The notes beneath the pieces are model-generated. The model worked only from the letters and a program-made list of their open reading frames with translations. It did not search any database and was not told where the DNA came from. From NCBI RefSeq assembly GCF_023074175.1, contig NZ_JADPKS010000024.1, positions 1 to 64,000 of the forward strand: a stretch of DNA of 64,000 nt, in the 5' to 3' direction. Positions 1 to 9,900 of this stretch are shown one piece after another. The DNA is from Bradyrhizobium sp. 139. GTDB taxonomy: Bacteria > Pseudomonadota > Alphaproteobacteria > Rhizobiales > Xanthobacteraceae. The position numbers were made by a program, and so were the translations under genes. Within the stretch, counting starts at the first letter, position 1, and the number at the start of each line of letters is the position of its first letter.

Positions 1-37
1 GCAGAAAGCTCGGCTGATCCCGGCTGACACCGGTCTT

Positions 38-71
38 GAAGGTACGATTCGTCATGCCGAATCGTACCTTC
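38..71. terminator. Perfect 14-bp hairpin downstream of GMC oxidoreductase gene
   Basis: Two 14-base arms (38-51 and 58-71) are exact reverse complements around a 6-base loop. The hairpin lies about 60 bases past the stop codon of the leftward gene that ends at 130. There is no clear T tract on either side, so it may be a transcript-stabilising or terminating stem rather than a classic intrinsic terminator. Confidence 0.5.
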
Positions 72-129
72 CTTCGCTATAAGAATCTTGCCCAGTCTCG
101 AAAGCGAAACCCATCCTACGAAGATGCCT

Positions 130-1776
130 TCACGCCACCGCGGCATCCGGCACGCGCGCGGATTCCATCGGCTGCTTGCCGCGGAGGAGATCCGACGCGC
201 GGTCGGCGATCATCATGGTCGACGCATTCAAATTCGCCGAGATCATGCGCGGCATCACCGAGGCATCGATCACGCGGAGGCCTTGCAGGCCGTGGACGCG
301 GAGCTGGTCGTCGACCACTGCCCACGTCGAATCCGCCGGGCCCATGCGGCAGGTGCAGCCGGGGTGGAAGGTGGTGGTGCCGCGTTCGGTGGCGGCGGCC
401 AGGAACTCGTCGTCGGTGTTGATGTTCGGCCCCGGGAAATCCTCATAGGCGTAATAGGGCGACAGCGGCGCGGATTTCAAAAGTCTGCGCGCAAGCTTCA
501 TGCCGCCGACGATGACGCGGCGGTCGAGCTCGGCGTCGAGATAGTTGGTCTGGATGATCGGCGGTGCGAACGGATCTGAGGAGCGAATGCGGACATAGCC
601 GCGGCTCTCGGGGCGCTGCTGCCAGGACGCCACGGTCATGCCGGGCTCGTCCTCGAGCTGGCCCTGCACGCCTTCCTTGTAACTTGCCGGCGTGAAGGTG
701 AGTTGCAAGTCGGAGCTGTCGGCGCTCTCGCCGGAATGCCAGAAGCAATAGACCATGGTCGGCGAGAGCGAGAGCAGGCCGCGGCGCGCGGTCGCCCATT
801 TCAGCGCCTCGACCCACAGCGAGAGGCCGCGGCGGAGCTCGTTGATGGTCTTGATGTCCTTGACCCGCGCCACGGTGCGCGGGGCGTAATGGTCCTGCAG
901 GCCCTCGCCGACCGGCAGCGCGTGACGCACTTCGATGCCGTGCGCACCCAACAGCTCAGGCGAGCCGATGCCGGAGAGCTGCAAGAGCTGCGGCGAATTA
1001 TAGGTGCCGCCGGAGAGGATCACTTCCTTGTTGGCGCGCACTTCCACCGGCGTGCCGCCACGGCCGCCCTTGATGTAGCGCACGCCCACGGCGCGCTTGC
1101 CCTCGAAGATGATCTCGGTCGCGTGCGCATGGGTGCGCACGTGCACGTTCGGCCGCTTCATCGCCGGCTTGAGGAACGCGGTGGCGCCGGAGACGCGCAA
1201 GCCCCTCTCGATGGTGCGCTGGCAGTAGGAGACGCCTTCCTGGGTCTTGCCGTTGTAGTCGGGGTTGCGGGGAATGCCGAGTGAGACCGCGCCTTCCATG
1301 AAGGCTTCGCAGAGCGGATCGCGCCACTCCATCGTCGTGACCGTGAGACTGCCGTCGCGGCCGCGATAAATTTCCTCGCCCTCGCCGACCCGCTTCTCCA
1401 GCCGCCGGAAGTAAGGCAGCACGTCGGCATAGCCCCAGCCGCGATTGCCCATCTGCGCCCAGGTGTCGAAATCCATGCGCTGGCCGCGGTTGTAGATGTG
1501 GCCGTTGATCGAGGAGGAGCCGCCCAGCGTCTTGCCGCGCGGCGCATAGATGCTGCGCCCACCGGTCCAGGGCCCGACCTCCTGCTGGTAGGCCCAGTTG
1601 ATGCTCTTCATGTGGAAGGTCTTGATGAAGCCGGCCGGCAGATGGATGTAGGGATGCCAATCGCTCGGTCCGGCCTCGAGCACGCAGACACTGGTCGAGG
1701 GATCTTCGCTGAGCCTGCTGGTAAGCACGCAACCGGCGGAGCCCGCGCCGATGATCACATAATCAAATCTATCCAT
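130..1776 (-). CDS. GMC-family FAD-dependent oxidoreductase (choline/alcohol dehydrogenase-like)
   Basis: A flavoprotein of about 548 residues of the glucose-methanol-choline family, which oxidises alcohols to aldehydes with FAD. The N-terminus carries the dinucleotide-binding motif GAGSAGCVL after a beta strand (DYVIIGAGSAG). The C-terminus has the family signature around HPGCTCRMG, with the active-site His, and the segment SANLNAST that carries the second active-site position. Length fits the family (530-560). I chose the ATG at 1776, preceded by CGAGG. An ATG seven codons upstream (1797) overlaps the stop of the acetyltransferase gene as ATGA, so the two genes are probably translationally coupled either way. 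The substrate cannot be read from sequence; choline dehydrogenase proper is only one possibility. Confidence 0.9.
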   Translation of the reverse strand: MDRFDYVIIGAGSAGCVLTSRLSEDPSTSVCVLEAGPSDWHPYIHLPAGFIKTFHMKSINWAYQQEVGPWTGGRSIYAPRGKTLGGSSSINGHIYNRGQRMDFDTWAQMGNRGWGYADVLPYFRRLEKRVGEGEEIYRGRDGSLTVTTMEWRDPLCEAFMEGAVSLGIPRNPDYNGKTQEGVSYCQRTIERGLRVSGATAFLKPAMKRPNVHVRTHAHATEIIFEGKRAVGVRYIKGGRGGTPVEVRANKEVILSGGTYNSPQLLQLSGIGSPELLGAHGIEVRHALPVGEGLQDHYAPRTVARVKDIKTINELRRGLSLWVEALKWATARRGLLSLSPTMVYCFWHSGESADSSDLQLTFTPASYKEGVQGQLEDEPGMTVASWQQRPESRGYVRIRSSDPFAPPIIQTNYLDAELDRRVIVGGMKLARRLLKSAPLSPYYAYEDFPGPNINTDDEFLAAATERGTTTFHPGCTCRMGPADSTWAVVDDQLRVHGLQGLRVIDASVMPRMISANLNASTMMIADRASDLLRGKQPMESARVPDAAVA

Positions 1777-1793
1777 ATTGCCTCGGCCGCCGC

Positions 1794-2387
1794 TCATCGC
1801 GGCTTGTCGTTGAGTTGATAATTCAAATGCGTCCGCACCGTCGGCCATTCGGCCGCAATGATGCTGTAGACCACGGTGTCGCGCAGCGTGCCGTCCGGCG
1901 CGACCTGGTGGCTGCGCAGAATGCCGTCCTGCTTGGCGCCGAGGCGCTCGATGGCGCGGCGGCTCTGGTGATTGAAGAAATGCGTACGGAATTCGACCGC
2001 GATGCAGTTCAGCGTCTCGAAGGCGTGCGTGAGCAGCAGCAGCTTGCACTGCGTGTTGAGCGGCCCGCGCTGCGCGCTCTTGCCATACCAGGTCGAGCCG
2101 ATCTCGACGCGGCGATTGGCGGCATCGATGTTCATGTAGGTCGTCATGCCGACGATCTTGCCGCCGCTGTCGAACACGGTGAAGGGCAGCATCGAGCCCG
2201 CGGCCTGAAGGCCGAGGCGGCGGTCGATCTCCTTGGTCATGTTCTCGGGCGTCGGGATCGCGGTGTACCAGATCGTGGAGAGCTCGCCGTCCTTCACGGC
2301 CTCCACCAGCCCCTCGCGGTGCTGCTGCGACAGCGGCTCGAGACGGGCGTGCTGTCCACGCAGGGTGATGGGATCAGGCCAGGGCAT
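1794..2387 (-). CDS. GNAT-family N-acetyltransferase (RimJ/RimL-like)
   Basis: A protein of about 197 residues resembling the ribosomal-protein or small-molecule acetyltransferases of the RimJ/RimL type. It begins with a typical GNAT strand (ITLRGQHARLEPLSQQH), continues through an acetyl-CoA-binding core (IDAANRRVEIGSTWY, then KLLLLTHAFETLNCIAVEFRTH), and has the late NHQSRRAIERLGAKQDG segment characteristic of this subfamily. The ATG at 2387 has AAGGAGA eight bases upstream, which decides it over the upstream in-frame ATG at 2408. The gene shares a leftward transcript with the GMC oxidoreductase, overlapping its alternative start. Substrate unknown. Confidence 0.88.
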   Translation of the reverse strand: MPWPDPITLRGQHARLEPLSQQHREGLVEAVKDGELSTIWYTAIPTPENMTKEIDRRLGLQAAGSMLPFTVFDSGGKIVGMTTYMNIDAANRRVEIGSTWYGKSAQRGPLNTQCKLLLLTHAFETLNCIAVEFRTHFFNHQSRRAIERLGAKQDGILRSHQVAPDGTLRDTVVYSIIAAEWPTVRTHLNYQLNDKPR

Positions 2388-2403
2388 TGATGTCTCTCCT
2401 TGC

Positions 2404-2580
2404 GTCATTGCGAGCGAAGCGAAGCAATCCAGGCTGCCAGACCCTTATCCTGAGGAGCGCGCCTCTTGCGCGCGTCTCGAAGGATGAAGGCCCGCTCTCG
2501 GCCTCGCCCTTCGAGACGCGCGAAGGGCGCGCTCCTCAGGGTGAGGGTCTAGTGGATTGCTTCGCTTCGCTCGCAATGAC
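2404..2580. repeat. Nested palindromic repeat element (BIME/REP-like)
   Basis: The outer arms 2404-2430 and 2554-2580 are exact 27-base reverse complements built on GCGAGCGAAGCGAAGCAATCC. Inside them lies a second imperfect inverted repeat (CTGAGGAGCGCGCC on the left, GGCGCGCTCCTCAG-like on the right). The element fills the gap between the acetyltransferase and SMP-30 genes. The same outer core recurs at 35582, 36896 and 39249, so this is a dispersed intergenic family. Confidence 0.85.
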
Positions 2581-2588
2581 GGCTTGGC

Positions 2589-3515
2589 TCACTTGTTCAA
2601 AAAGTTCAACGGCAATCCGCCGCGCGGCCAGTCCATGGCGATCAGCTCGCCCTTGCCGGACAGCGTAATGTAGGCGGTCTTCAACCCCTCGCCTCCGAAG
2701 GCGATGTTGGTGGTGACGCGGTCGCCGGTCGGGACCTGCTCGACCAGGGTACCGTCGGGCGCGATCACCGAGATGCAGCCGGAGACGAGGGTGGCGACGC
2801 AGACGTTGCCATTCGCTTCCACCGCGAGCGAGTCGAACATCTGGTAGCCGCCGAGGCCGCAGATCGGTTTTCCCCGCTCGCCGCGATAGATTACGTCGCG
2901 CGGCTTCAGCGTGCCGGGCGCGGAGAGCTCGTAAGCCCAGAGCCGTCCGGTCGGCGTCTCCGCGATATAGACGGTGTTCTCGTCCGGCGAGAGACCGATG
3001 CCGTTCGCCGGCAGCACGCCGTGCACAATCTCGACGATCTCGGTCATGCCGGGCTTAAGATAGTACATGCCGCCGACGTCCATCTCGCGCGCGCGGCGTT
3101 TGCCGAGATCGGAGAACCACAGGCCGCCCTGCTTGTCGAAGACGAGATCGTTCGGCCCGCGCAGATCGTGCTCGCCGCATTTGGTCACGACGGTCTCGAC
3201 CTTGCCGGATTGCAGATCGACGCGCTGGATCGAGCCGCCGAGATAATCATCCGGCTGCGGGCCCGGCATGATCATGTTGCGGGTCGGAATCCAGGAGAAG
3301 CCGCCGTTGTTGCAGATGTAGATCTTGCCGTCGGGGCCGAGCGCTGCGCCGTTCGGGCCGCCCGGAATCTTCGCGACGATCTCCTTGCGGCCGTCGGGAT
3401 AAACGCGGGTCAGGCGCTGGCCGCGGATTTCCACCAGCACCACCGAGCCGTCCGGCATCACGACCGGCCCTTCCGGAAATTCGAGGTCGGTGGCGAGAAC
3501 GCGGACGTTGGACAT
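2589..3515 (-). CDS. SMP-30/gluconolactonase/LRE family protein
   Basis: A 308-residue six-bladed beta-propeller lactonase-like enzyme; family members hydrolyse sugar lactones with a bound divalent metal. Visible family features are the opening LEFPEGPVVMPDGS, with the first metal-ligand Glu, GGPNGAALGPDGKIYICNNGG with the conserved Asn, LRGPNDLVFDKQGGLWFSD, and the late NGIGLSPDENTVYIAET with the conserved Asn and Asp. The start at 3515 has GGGAGG seven bases upstream; the in-frame extension to 3620 lacks a ribosome site and is not protein-like. It stands alone between two repeat elements, so no operon partner hints at the natural lactone. Confidence 0.9.
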   Translation of the reverse strand: MSNVRVLATDLEFPEGPVVMPDGSVVLVEIRGQRLTRVYPDGRKEIVAKIPGGPNGAALGPDGKIYICNNGGFSWIPTRNMIMPGPQPDDYLGGSIQRVDLQSGKVETVVTKCGEHDLRGPNDLVFDKQGGLWFSDLGKRRAREMDVGGMYYLKPGMTEIVEIVHGVLPANGIGLSPDENTVYIAETPTGRLWAYELSAPGTLKPRDVIYRGERGKPICGLGGYQMFDSLAVEANGNVCVATLVSGCISVIAPDGTLVEQVPTGDRVTTNIAFGGEGLKTAYITLSGKGELIAMDWPRGGLPLNFLNK

Positions 3516-3687
3516 GTGGGGACCCTCCCGGCTGCTTGTTATGACTTGCACGCGATGTCCGGCACGGGCCCCACACGCAAGATTACCTGCGGTTATGGCA
3601 AAGTCACCGGGGCTTGCCAAGCAATCGCGATGGTATGCCAGCCTTGCGCGCTACTGCTTCACGGGCGTTGCGGCCACGCGAAATCGC

Positions 3688-3826
3688 AGGGTGGGTTAGC
3701 CGATCACATCACAGGTCGCGCAACGCGCGCAGGTAAAAGGCGTAACCCACCATGCCGCGGGCGAGAGAAGTGGTGGGTTACGCCGAGCGGATTGCGCTTC
3801 GCGCAGCCGCGGGGCTAACCCACCCT
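3688..3826. repeat. Double nested inverted repeat (GTGGGTTA family)
   Basis: The outer arms 3688-3701 and 3813-3826 (AGGGTGGGTTAGCC and its exact complement) enclose inner arms 3739-3752 and 3771-3784 (GGCGTAACCCACCA and its exact complement). The four half-sites all contain GTGGGTTA or its complement, so the element can fold as one long or two stacked hairpins. It occupies the second half of the 309-base gene-free gap 3516-3824. The first half (3516-3687) shows nothing recognisable beyond the upstream region of the lactonase gene. Confidence 0.85.
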
Positions 3827-4175
3827 ACTTTTCCTTCGCCGGCGGCGCGTCCTGCTTCTTCTTCACATCCTCCGCGATCTTCGCCTGCGCGGCCTGGAGA
3901 TCACCGAGCGTCTTCTGCAAGCCAGCGATCGTCGTCTTCAACGCATCGATCTGACGGTTGGCGGCATCCAGCTTCTGCTGATGATCGAGGTTGAGCTTGG
4001 TGATCGTCTTCTGGAGAAAATCGACGTTGCTCTGGAGGCAGCTGGTGCGCCGCTCCATGGTTTTCTCGACGGTGCAGATCTCGAGGCCCGGCACGTCTTG
4101 CGCGCGGACCGGCGCGATCGCCAGCGTGGCGAGCGGCAACATCACGAAACAAACGCCGGCGCTTCGAAGCAGCAT
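3825..4175 (-). CDS. Secreted coiled-coil hypothetical protein
   Basis: A 116-residue protein, family not recognised. Residues 1-25 form a signal peptide ending in APVRAQD, so the product is probably periplasmic. Two cysteines (ICTVEKT, SCLQSN) may form a disulfide. From about residue 55 to 100 a heptad-rich segment (LDAANRQIDALKTTIAGLQKTLGDL) predicts a coiled coil, and the tail is Lys/Pro-rich. It is read alone, directly after a palindromic repeat. A structural or chaperone-like role is possible, but nothing in the context supports a specific function. Confidence 0.7.
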   Translation of the reverse strand: MLLRSAGVCFVMLPLATLAIAPVRAQDVPGLEICTVEKTMERRTSCLQSNVDFLQKTITKLNLDHQQKLDAANRQIDALKTTIAGLQKTLGDLQAAQAKIAEDVKKKQDAPPAKEK

Positions 4176-4359
4176 GCAGGTTCCTCGTCCAATCGATCAC
4201 GGCAATGTGCGCTGTTTGCGCGCGGCCTGTCGAGGCTACCACACTGGTACCGTATTCTCGCGTTGAGCTTGGGTTTGTTCCCTCGGACGGGGAGCGATGA
4301 TCTGCACGCGAAGGAAGTGGGCGCTCCTTCCGCGGCTTTGTTTAGGGGAGATTTTTGGA

Positions 4360-4584
4360 ATGGCAACGCGCGACAGACGACTGGCGGAATTCGACGGCGC
4401 CGGAGAACCGCCACCTGGCCTCGCAGTCGAAGTGCTGTGCGAGGACCACAGCGGAACATATCAACTGCCGTTCGCCTGCCGCTATGTCGAGGGACGCTGG
4501 CAGAATCACGCAGCCGGGGTCGCGGTGGAAGCAACCGTGATCGGCTGGCGCGTGCCGCGCGCCAAGCATAGCGGAGCGGCCTGA
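4360..4584 (+). CDS. Small hypothetical protein
   Basis: A 74-residue soluble protein with no recognised domain and no signal peptide. The ATG at 4360 follows AGGGGAG by nine bases, which makes it a better start than the upstream in-frame ATG at 4297. The sequence is balanced and protein-like (LAVEVLCEDHSGTYQLPFACRYVEGRWQN), with two cysteines and an aromatic centre. It is followed by a GC-rich hairpin at 4612-4647. I know of no function. Confidence 0.6.
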   Translation: MATRDRRLAEFDGAGEPPPGLAVEVLCEDHSGTYQLPFACRYVEGRWQNHAAGVAVEATVIGWRVPRAKHSGAA

Positions 4585-4611
4585 CGGGCCGCGCTGTCTC
4601 AAAATGCAACG

Positions 4612-4647
4612 GGGCCGCGCTCCGGCTTAACCTTCGGAACGCGGCCC
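4612..4647 (+). terminator. GC-rich hairpin after the small hypothetical gene
   Basis: The arms 4612-4624 and 4635-4647 pair over 13 positions with one C-A mismatch around a 10-base loop, 28 bases past the stop codon at 4584. There is no T run, so termination is likely but unproven. The rest of the gap up to 4864 shows no gene-like signal. Confidence 0.5.
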
Positions 4648-4864
4648 GAACGAATCACGTCCGAATCAGCCGCAAGGCTATGTTCCCGCCTGTTCACGGC
4701 TAGATGTCGCAACGAGCCCGCGCTCGTATACAATATCTGCGCAGCGCGTGAGCAGGCCCGAGCCGGCCACCGACGCCAAAAGTTAACGGCTTCAATGACA
4801 TGGCTGCCCGGTGCGGCGGCTTTAAGAGCCCGCTCCCAAAACAGGCAGGGCGGCGCCAGCCTGC

Positions 4865-5521
4865 CTAATATTCCACCTCGAGCTCCTCGATCTCGGCCGG
4901 CTCATCCCTGGCCGCCGCGATCCATTCCTTCATCTCGGGCATGGCCATGATGGTGTCGGCATAGGCCTTCAGGAGCGGCTCGAGCTTGACGTCATAGGTC
5001 ACGAAGCGCGTCACCACGGGGGCGTACATCGCGTCCGCCATGGTGCGCCTCTCGCCGAACAGGAAGGGACCGCCGGACTTCTCCAGGCAGTCGCGCCAGA
5101 TGTGCCAGACTCTGTCGATGTCGCCCTGCGCGCGCGACCAGATCTTGAAGCCGGGGAAGTGCCCCTTCAGATTGACCGGCAGCGAAGCCCGCAGCGTCGT
5201 GAATCCGGAATGGATTTCGCCGCAGATCGAGCGGCAATGCGCCCGCTGGACGCGATCATCAGGCAACAGACCGGCGTGCGGCATCACCTCGTTGAGATAT
5301 TCGGCGATCGCCAGCGTGTCCCAGACGGTCGCGCCCTCGTGGCGCAGGCACGGCACCAGGATTGACGACGACAGCAGCAGGATCTCCGCGCGCGCCGACG
5401 CGTCGTCCGGCGCGGTGACGATCTCCTCGACATCGAGCCCGGAAAATTTCGTCAGCAGCCAGCCACGCAGCGACCAGGACGAGTAGTTCTTGCTGCTGAT
5501 GGTCAGTGTCGCCTTCGCCAT
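4865..5521 (-). CDS. Glutathione S-transferase family protein
   Basis: A protein of about 218 residues with the thioredoxin-fold N-domain and helical C-domain of cytosolic GSTs. The start is LTISSKNYSSWSLRGWLLTKF, where a Ser/Tyr near residue 13-16 would sit at the glutathione thiolate. The cis-Pro and glutathione-contact segment follows (LLSSSILVPCLRHEGATVWDTLAIAEYLNE, with the D-T-L-A-I-AEYL SNAIL/TRAIL-like motif). The ATG at 5521 has AGAGGAAGGG upstream and excludes the longer in-frame extension to 5662. It is divergent from the PHB depolymerase gene, with 170 bases between starts. Conjugation or a stress role is usual for the family; the substrate is unknown. Confidence 0.87.
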   Translation of the reverse strand: MAKATLTISSKNYSSWSLRGWLLTKFSGLDVEEIVTAPDDASARAEILLLSSSILVPCLRHEGATVWDTLAIAEYLNEVMPHAGLLPDDRVQRAHCRSICGEIHSGFTTLRASLPVNLKGHFPGFKIWSRAQGDIDRVWHIWRDCLEKSGGPFLFGERRTMADAMYAPVVTRFVTYDVKLEPLLKAYADTIMAMPEMKEWIAAARDEPAEIEELEVEY

Positions 5522-5691
5522 ATGGCCCTTCCTCTTACGCCTGATGCTGGCACTCCGCCCGGCCCGCGGCGTGCCCATGATCTGTGCTTCCCGCGAAATG
5601 AGCAGCAAGCGATGTGCCAGTTTTGAGGGCGGCCTGACTCCCGTTTGGCTTCGATATTGCATAGCAGCACGGGACAGGTGGGCATTTCAGT

Positions 5692-6915
5692 ATGATGTCG
5701 ATGTATTATCAGGCCTTTCAGAACCATATGGACTTGACGGCGCCGTGGCGGTCGGGCGCTTCGTCCGCGCTCAAATTCCTCAATCTGGTGCCGCAGGGCC
5801 TGTCGGATCAGGTCGTCGGCCGGCTCTCGGCCGCGCTGGAGCTGATCTCGCGCTCCACCCTCACCTATCACCGTCCCGCCTATGGCATCGACAGCGTCAT
5901 GGTCGGCAATCGCGAAGTCGCGGTCACCGAGGAGATCGCCTACGCGACGCCGTTCGGCTCGCTGCTGCACTTCAGGAAACCGGACGTTCCCCAGCAGCCG
6001 CGCATGCTGCTGGTAGCGCCGATGTCTGGCCATTTCGCCACGCTGCTGCGCGGCACTGTGAAGACGCTGCTCCAGGATCATGACGTCTACATCACCGATT
6101 GGCACAACCCGCGCGACATTCCCCGCAGCGAAGGCCGCTTCGGGCTCGACGACTACACCGATCACCTCATCGATTTCCTCGGCCAGCTCGGCCCGCGCCC
6201 GCACATGGTCGCGATCTGCCAGCCATCGGTCTCTGCGCTCGCGGCCGCCGCGGTCATGTGCGAGGATAACCACCCGTCGCGGCCTGCCACGCTGACGCTG
6301 ATGGCCGGCCCGATCGACACGCGCATCCAGCCGACCCGGGTCAACGAGTTCGCCAAGAGCAAGCCGATCGAATGGTTCGAGCAGAACCTGATCAATTACG
6401 TGCCGGTGCAATGCCGCGGCGCGCTGCGGAAAGTCTATCCGGGCTTCGTGCAGCTCACCGCGTTCGTCTCGATGAACCTCGAGCGCCACATCAAGCAGCA
6501 TGTGGATCTCGCCAACCATATCGCCAAGGGCGAGAAGGAGAAGGCGGCCAGCATCAAGACCTTCTACGACGAATACTTTGCCGTGATGGACCTGCCGGCC
6601 GAGTTCTATATCGAGACCGTGCGCGATGTATTCCAGGAGCACCTCCTGCCGCAAAGCAAGTTGATGCATCGAGGCCGTCCCGTGAACACCAAGGCCGTCA
6701 GCCGCATGGGACTGATGACGGTCGAAGGCGAGAAGGACGACATCTGCTCGATCGGCCAGACGCTCGCGGCGCAAGACCTCTGCACCGGCGTGCGCGCCTA
6801 TCGCCGCGTTCACCACATGCAGGCCGGCGTCGGCCATTACGGCGTGTTCTCGGGCAAGCGCTGGAATAACGAGATCTATCCGCTCCTGCGGGATTTCGTG
6901 CACGTGAATTCGTAA
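5692..6915 (+). CDS. phaZ: Intracellular poly(3-hydroxybutyrate) depolymerase
   Basis: A 407-residue intracellular PHB depolymerase that mobilises the carbon store in cytoplasmic granules. It starts MMSMYYQAFQNHMDLTAP, as family members do. The nucleophile is a cysteine in a lipase-box-like motif (AICQPS, Cys about 176), as known for the Ralstonia PhaZa1 type, rather than Ser. Other conserved stretches are VYITDWHNPRDIP and the late HHMQAGVGHYGVFSGKRWNNEIYP that supplies the catalytic His. AGGTGGG lies ten bases before the ATG. No other pha gene is in the window, and it converges on the signalling gene at 6969 with only 53 bases between. Confidence 0.95.
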   Translation: MMSMYYQAFQNHMDLTAPWRSGASSALKFLNLVPQGLSDQVVGRLSAALELISRSTLTYHRPAYGIDSVMVGNREVAVTEEIAYATPFGSLLHFRKPDVPQQPRMLLVAPMSGHFATLLRGTVKTLLQDHDVYITDWHNPRDIPRSEGRFGLDDYTDHLIDFLGQLGPRPHMVAICQPSVSALAAAAVMCEDNHPSRPATLTLMAGPIDTRIQPTRVNEFAKSKPIEWFEQNLINYVPVQCRGALRKVYPGFVQLTAFVSMNLERHIKQHVDLANHIAKGEKEKAASIKTFYDEYFAVMDLPAEFYIETVRDVFQEHLLPQSKLMHRGRPVNTKAVSRMGLMTVEGEKDDICSIGQTLAAQDLCTGVRAYRRVHHMQAGVGHYGVFSGKRWNNEIYPLLRDFVHVNS

Positions 6916-6968
6916 CCGTCATTCCCCGGCCCGCACCCCAAACGGCCAGCTAGAGAAGCGGCACGTGG

Positions 6969-9900
6969 CTACCGCTCTTTCTTGAGCAGCTCCTTCGCTT
7001 CTCCAAATTCGGGAAGATTTCGCTCTGCATCGAATTCAGCGAGGACGGGAGCGAGCACCTCGGATACCGCGCCCGCTCGGCCATTTTTCTTGTGCAGGCG
7101 TGCAAGTCCAAGAGCGCTGCGCAGCTCGAAAGACTTCGCCTGTTGGTGCCGTGCGATTCCCAGCGCTCGGTTGAAGGCATTTTCGGCTCCGGAATCGTCT
7201 GGAGGGGCATGACGCAACAAAAGCTCCCCCTGGACGCGATGCAGCTCGGCATCAAGCCAATGCTGGCCGGATTGCCCGGTCCACGCGATCAAGTCGCTCA
7301 AGATTTCCAGCCCGGATTCGAGTTGGCCCGCCTCTGCATCCGCCATGGCGACATGCATCCCCCAAAACGGTTCACAGAGATAGCAGTCATTCTCATGCAG
7401 CAAGGTCCAGCCGCGACGCATTTCCATCGGTCCGGCCATTCGGTCGCCGGCACGCCACTTGGCCAGGCCATTCAGGTAGGTCCCGGCGGCCACATACAGC
7501 GGCATCGTATGGTCGCGAGCGAGACCGAGCGCCAGGATGGTCTCTGTTTGCTGCAACATGCCCCCGCATAGTCCGTCGAACACAGCTCGATGAACAAGCG
7601 CGTTGGCCTGGGAAAGCGCCCGTTTTTCTCCTGAAGCACTCACCGCTTCGGCGGCGAGCCCGCGCGCGCGAGCGATCCTGCCAAGCGGCCAGAGCACCAG
7701 GGCAAGAAACCTCATGATCACGAACGGGAGATCCAGCGCCGAGGCCCTGAACGTCGCGGGATCCGGCTCGGCACCATAGATCGCTAGTGCCTGCTCAAGA
7801 TGCGTTCTCGCGTTCAAGTAGTCGCCCCCGAACCAGCAGGTGACGCCGCCCGTCCAATGCGCAACGACGGCGGCCACCGGCGAGTCCGGTCGTCGGTCAG
7901 CGGCGCTCATGATGGCATCCGCCAGCTCCCGCATCGGAGCGAGTTCGCCGTGTGTCAGGCAGGCGTTGAAGAGGCCCGAATGGACCGGCGCAAGTTCAAC
8001 TGGATCATTGATGTCGGCTGCGAACTGACGAGCGCGCGTCCATGCGGCTACCGTTTCGGGAGCGTTGTGCCCGAGGCTGCCCCGTAGTGCGCGGCCATAT
8101 GCGATTTGAAGATGGAGCCTACTCATCATCCCGCGGGGCTCATCAGGCAACTCATCGGCGGTGGCAATCGCCTTGCCGAGATGTGCGATCGCCTCGGAAT
8201 AGGCCGAGCGCTTCAGCGCCTGCTGTCCCGCCTTGCGCCACCATTCGTGGGCGACCTCGCTCAGCCCCGCCTCGGTGAAGTGGTGTGCCAGAACTTCCGG
8301 CTCAGTCTCGGCGATGACTGGGAACTTTTCGCGCAGGACATCGCCGATGCGCGTGTGAAGCAGATGCCGTTTGCTCTTGAGCAGGCTCTCGTAGGCCGCT
8401 TCCTGAACGAGAGCGTGCTTGAAACTATAGTTTGCTTCGGGCGGAGCCCCGCGACGCACCAGCAGTTCGGCCTCTTCGAGTTGCCCTAGCGCAGCGCTCA
8501 GCGTCAGATCATCGCGTCCCGCCACATATCTCAGCAGCGTGTATGAGAAGTCGCGGCCGATGGCGGCGCCTATCTGCGCTACCTCCTTGACTGGAGCCAG
8601 CCGGTCGAGCCGTGCCATCAGCGAATCTTGCAGCGTCGCGGGAATAGCGAGCGGCGGGAGCGGACTTTCGAGGCGATAGCGCCCGGCATCCTCGACGAGC
8701 AGTCCGGACTCCAGCACCATCTTGGTCAATTCCTCAACGAATAGCGGGATGCCATCCGTCTTGTCGATGATCTGCTTCATCATCTCGCGGGGCAGCTGGC
8801 GACCAACGGCCACCTGCTCGACCAGCGCGCGCGTGTCCTGCCGATCGAGCCGGTCGAGCCGCACCAGACTGACGTTGGCAAGGCCCGACCAGGGGGGCTC
8901 GAACTCTGGCCGGGACGTCATGAGCACGAGTATCGGCAGTCCCCTGATCCGGTCGACCCCGAGATCGAACAGTTCACGTGTCGTGGCGTCGGCCCAATGC
9001 ATATCCTCGCAGACAATCAGCAGAGGTTGCTCTCGCGCCAACCCCTCAAGCTGATCGAGAAGGGTGGCAAATGTCTGTCGCCGCTGCTGCGCCGGGCTCA
9101 AACCAAGCGGCGGACAACGGTCGCCGGTTGGAATCGAAAGGAGAGCCGCAATAAGCGGTGTCGCTCGGGCGACCTGCTGTGTTCCAAGCGCCAGCATTGC
9201 TTCAAGCTTGTCGAGCTTTTGCCCGGACGTGTCGTGCGGGCGGATGCCGGCGGCGCGCTCGAACTGCGCGACAAAGGGATGAAGCGCACTGTTGGTGTGG
9301 TAGGGCGAACACTGATATCGCACCCGGCGGTGCGTCCCCAACGCGGGGCTTTCGGACAGCGTTGCAACAATGCGCGACTTGCCGATGCCCGCTTCGCCAG
9401 AAATCAACACCATCTGGCCCTGCCCCTGCCATGCCAGCCGCTGGCGCGAGAGCGTGAATTCGATCTCCTCCTTGCGGCCGACAAAGCCGATCGAGCGCGC
9501 TGCGCGGACCGCCTCGAAGCGACTCTCCGATGCGGCCGCCCCCTCGACCGCCCAGACCGCAATGGGTTCGGATATCCCCTTGACCTCGCGGCGGCCGAGA
9601 TTGCGAAAAGTGAAGAGATCGCCAAGCAGCCGGCGCGTCGACGAGGCAACGACGACCGCCCCCGGTTCCGCCAGGCTCTGGAGCCGAGCAGCAAGGTTTG
9701 GTGTATCGCCGACCGTTGCGTGCTCCTCTGACGCATCTCCGCTGATGAGGTCGCCGACCACCACAAGCCCGGTCGCGATTGCGATCCGCAGTTCAACCCG
9801 TTCGTCGGCGCCTGTTCTGAGCTGCCTAATCGCAGAGATGGTGTCGAGGCCCGCTCGCACCGCGCGCTCCGCATCATCCTCATGGGCACGGGGATAGCCG

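Noticed and set aside
2388..2588. Repeat considered as an insertion-sequence remnant.
   Set aside because: No transposase fragment and no flanking target duplication; nested hairpins fit a REP/BIME element better.
5503..6903. A 466-codon minus-strand frame opposite phaZ.
   Set aside because: The plus strand encodes a full PHB depolymerase with the CQPS motif; the antisense frame has no domain.
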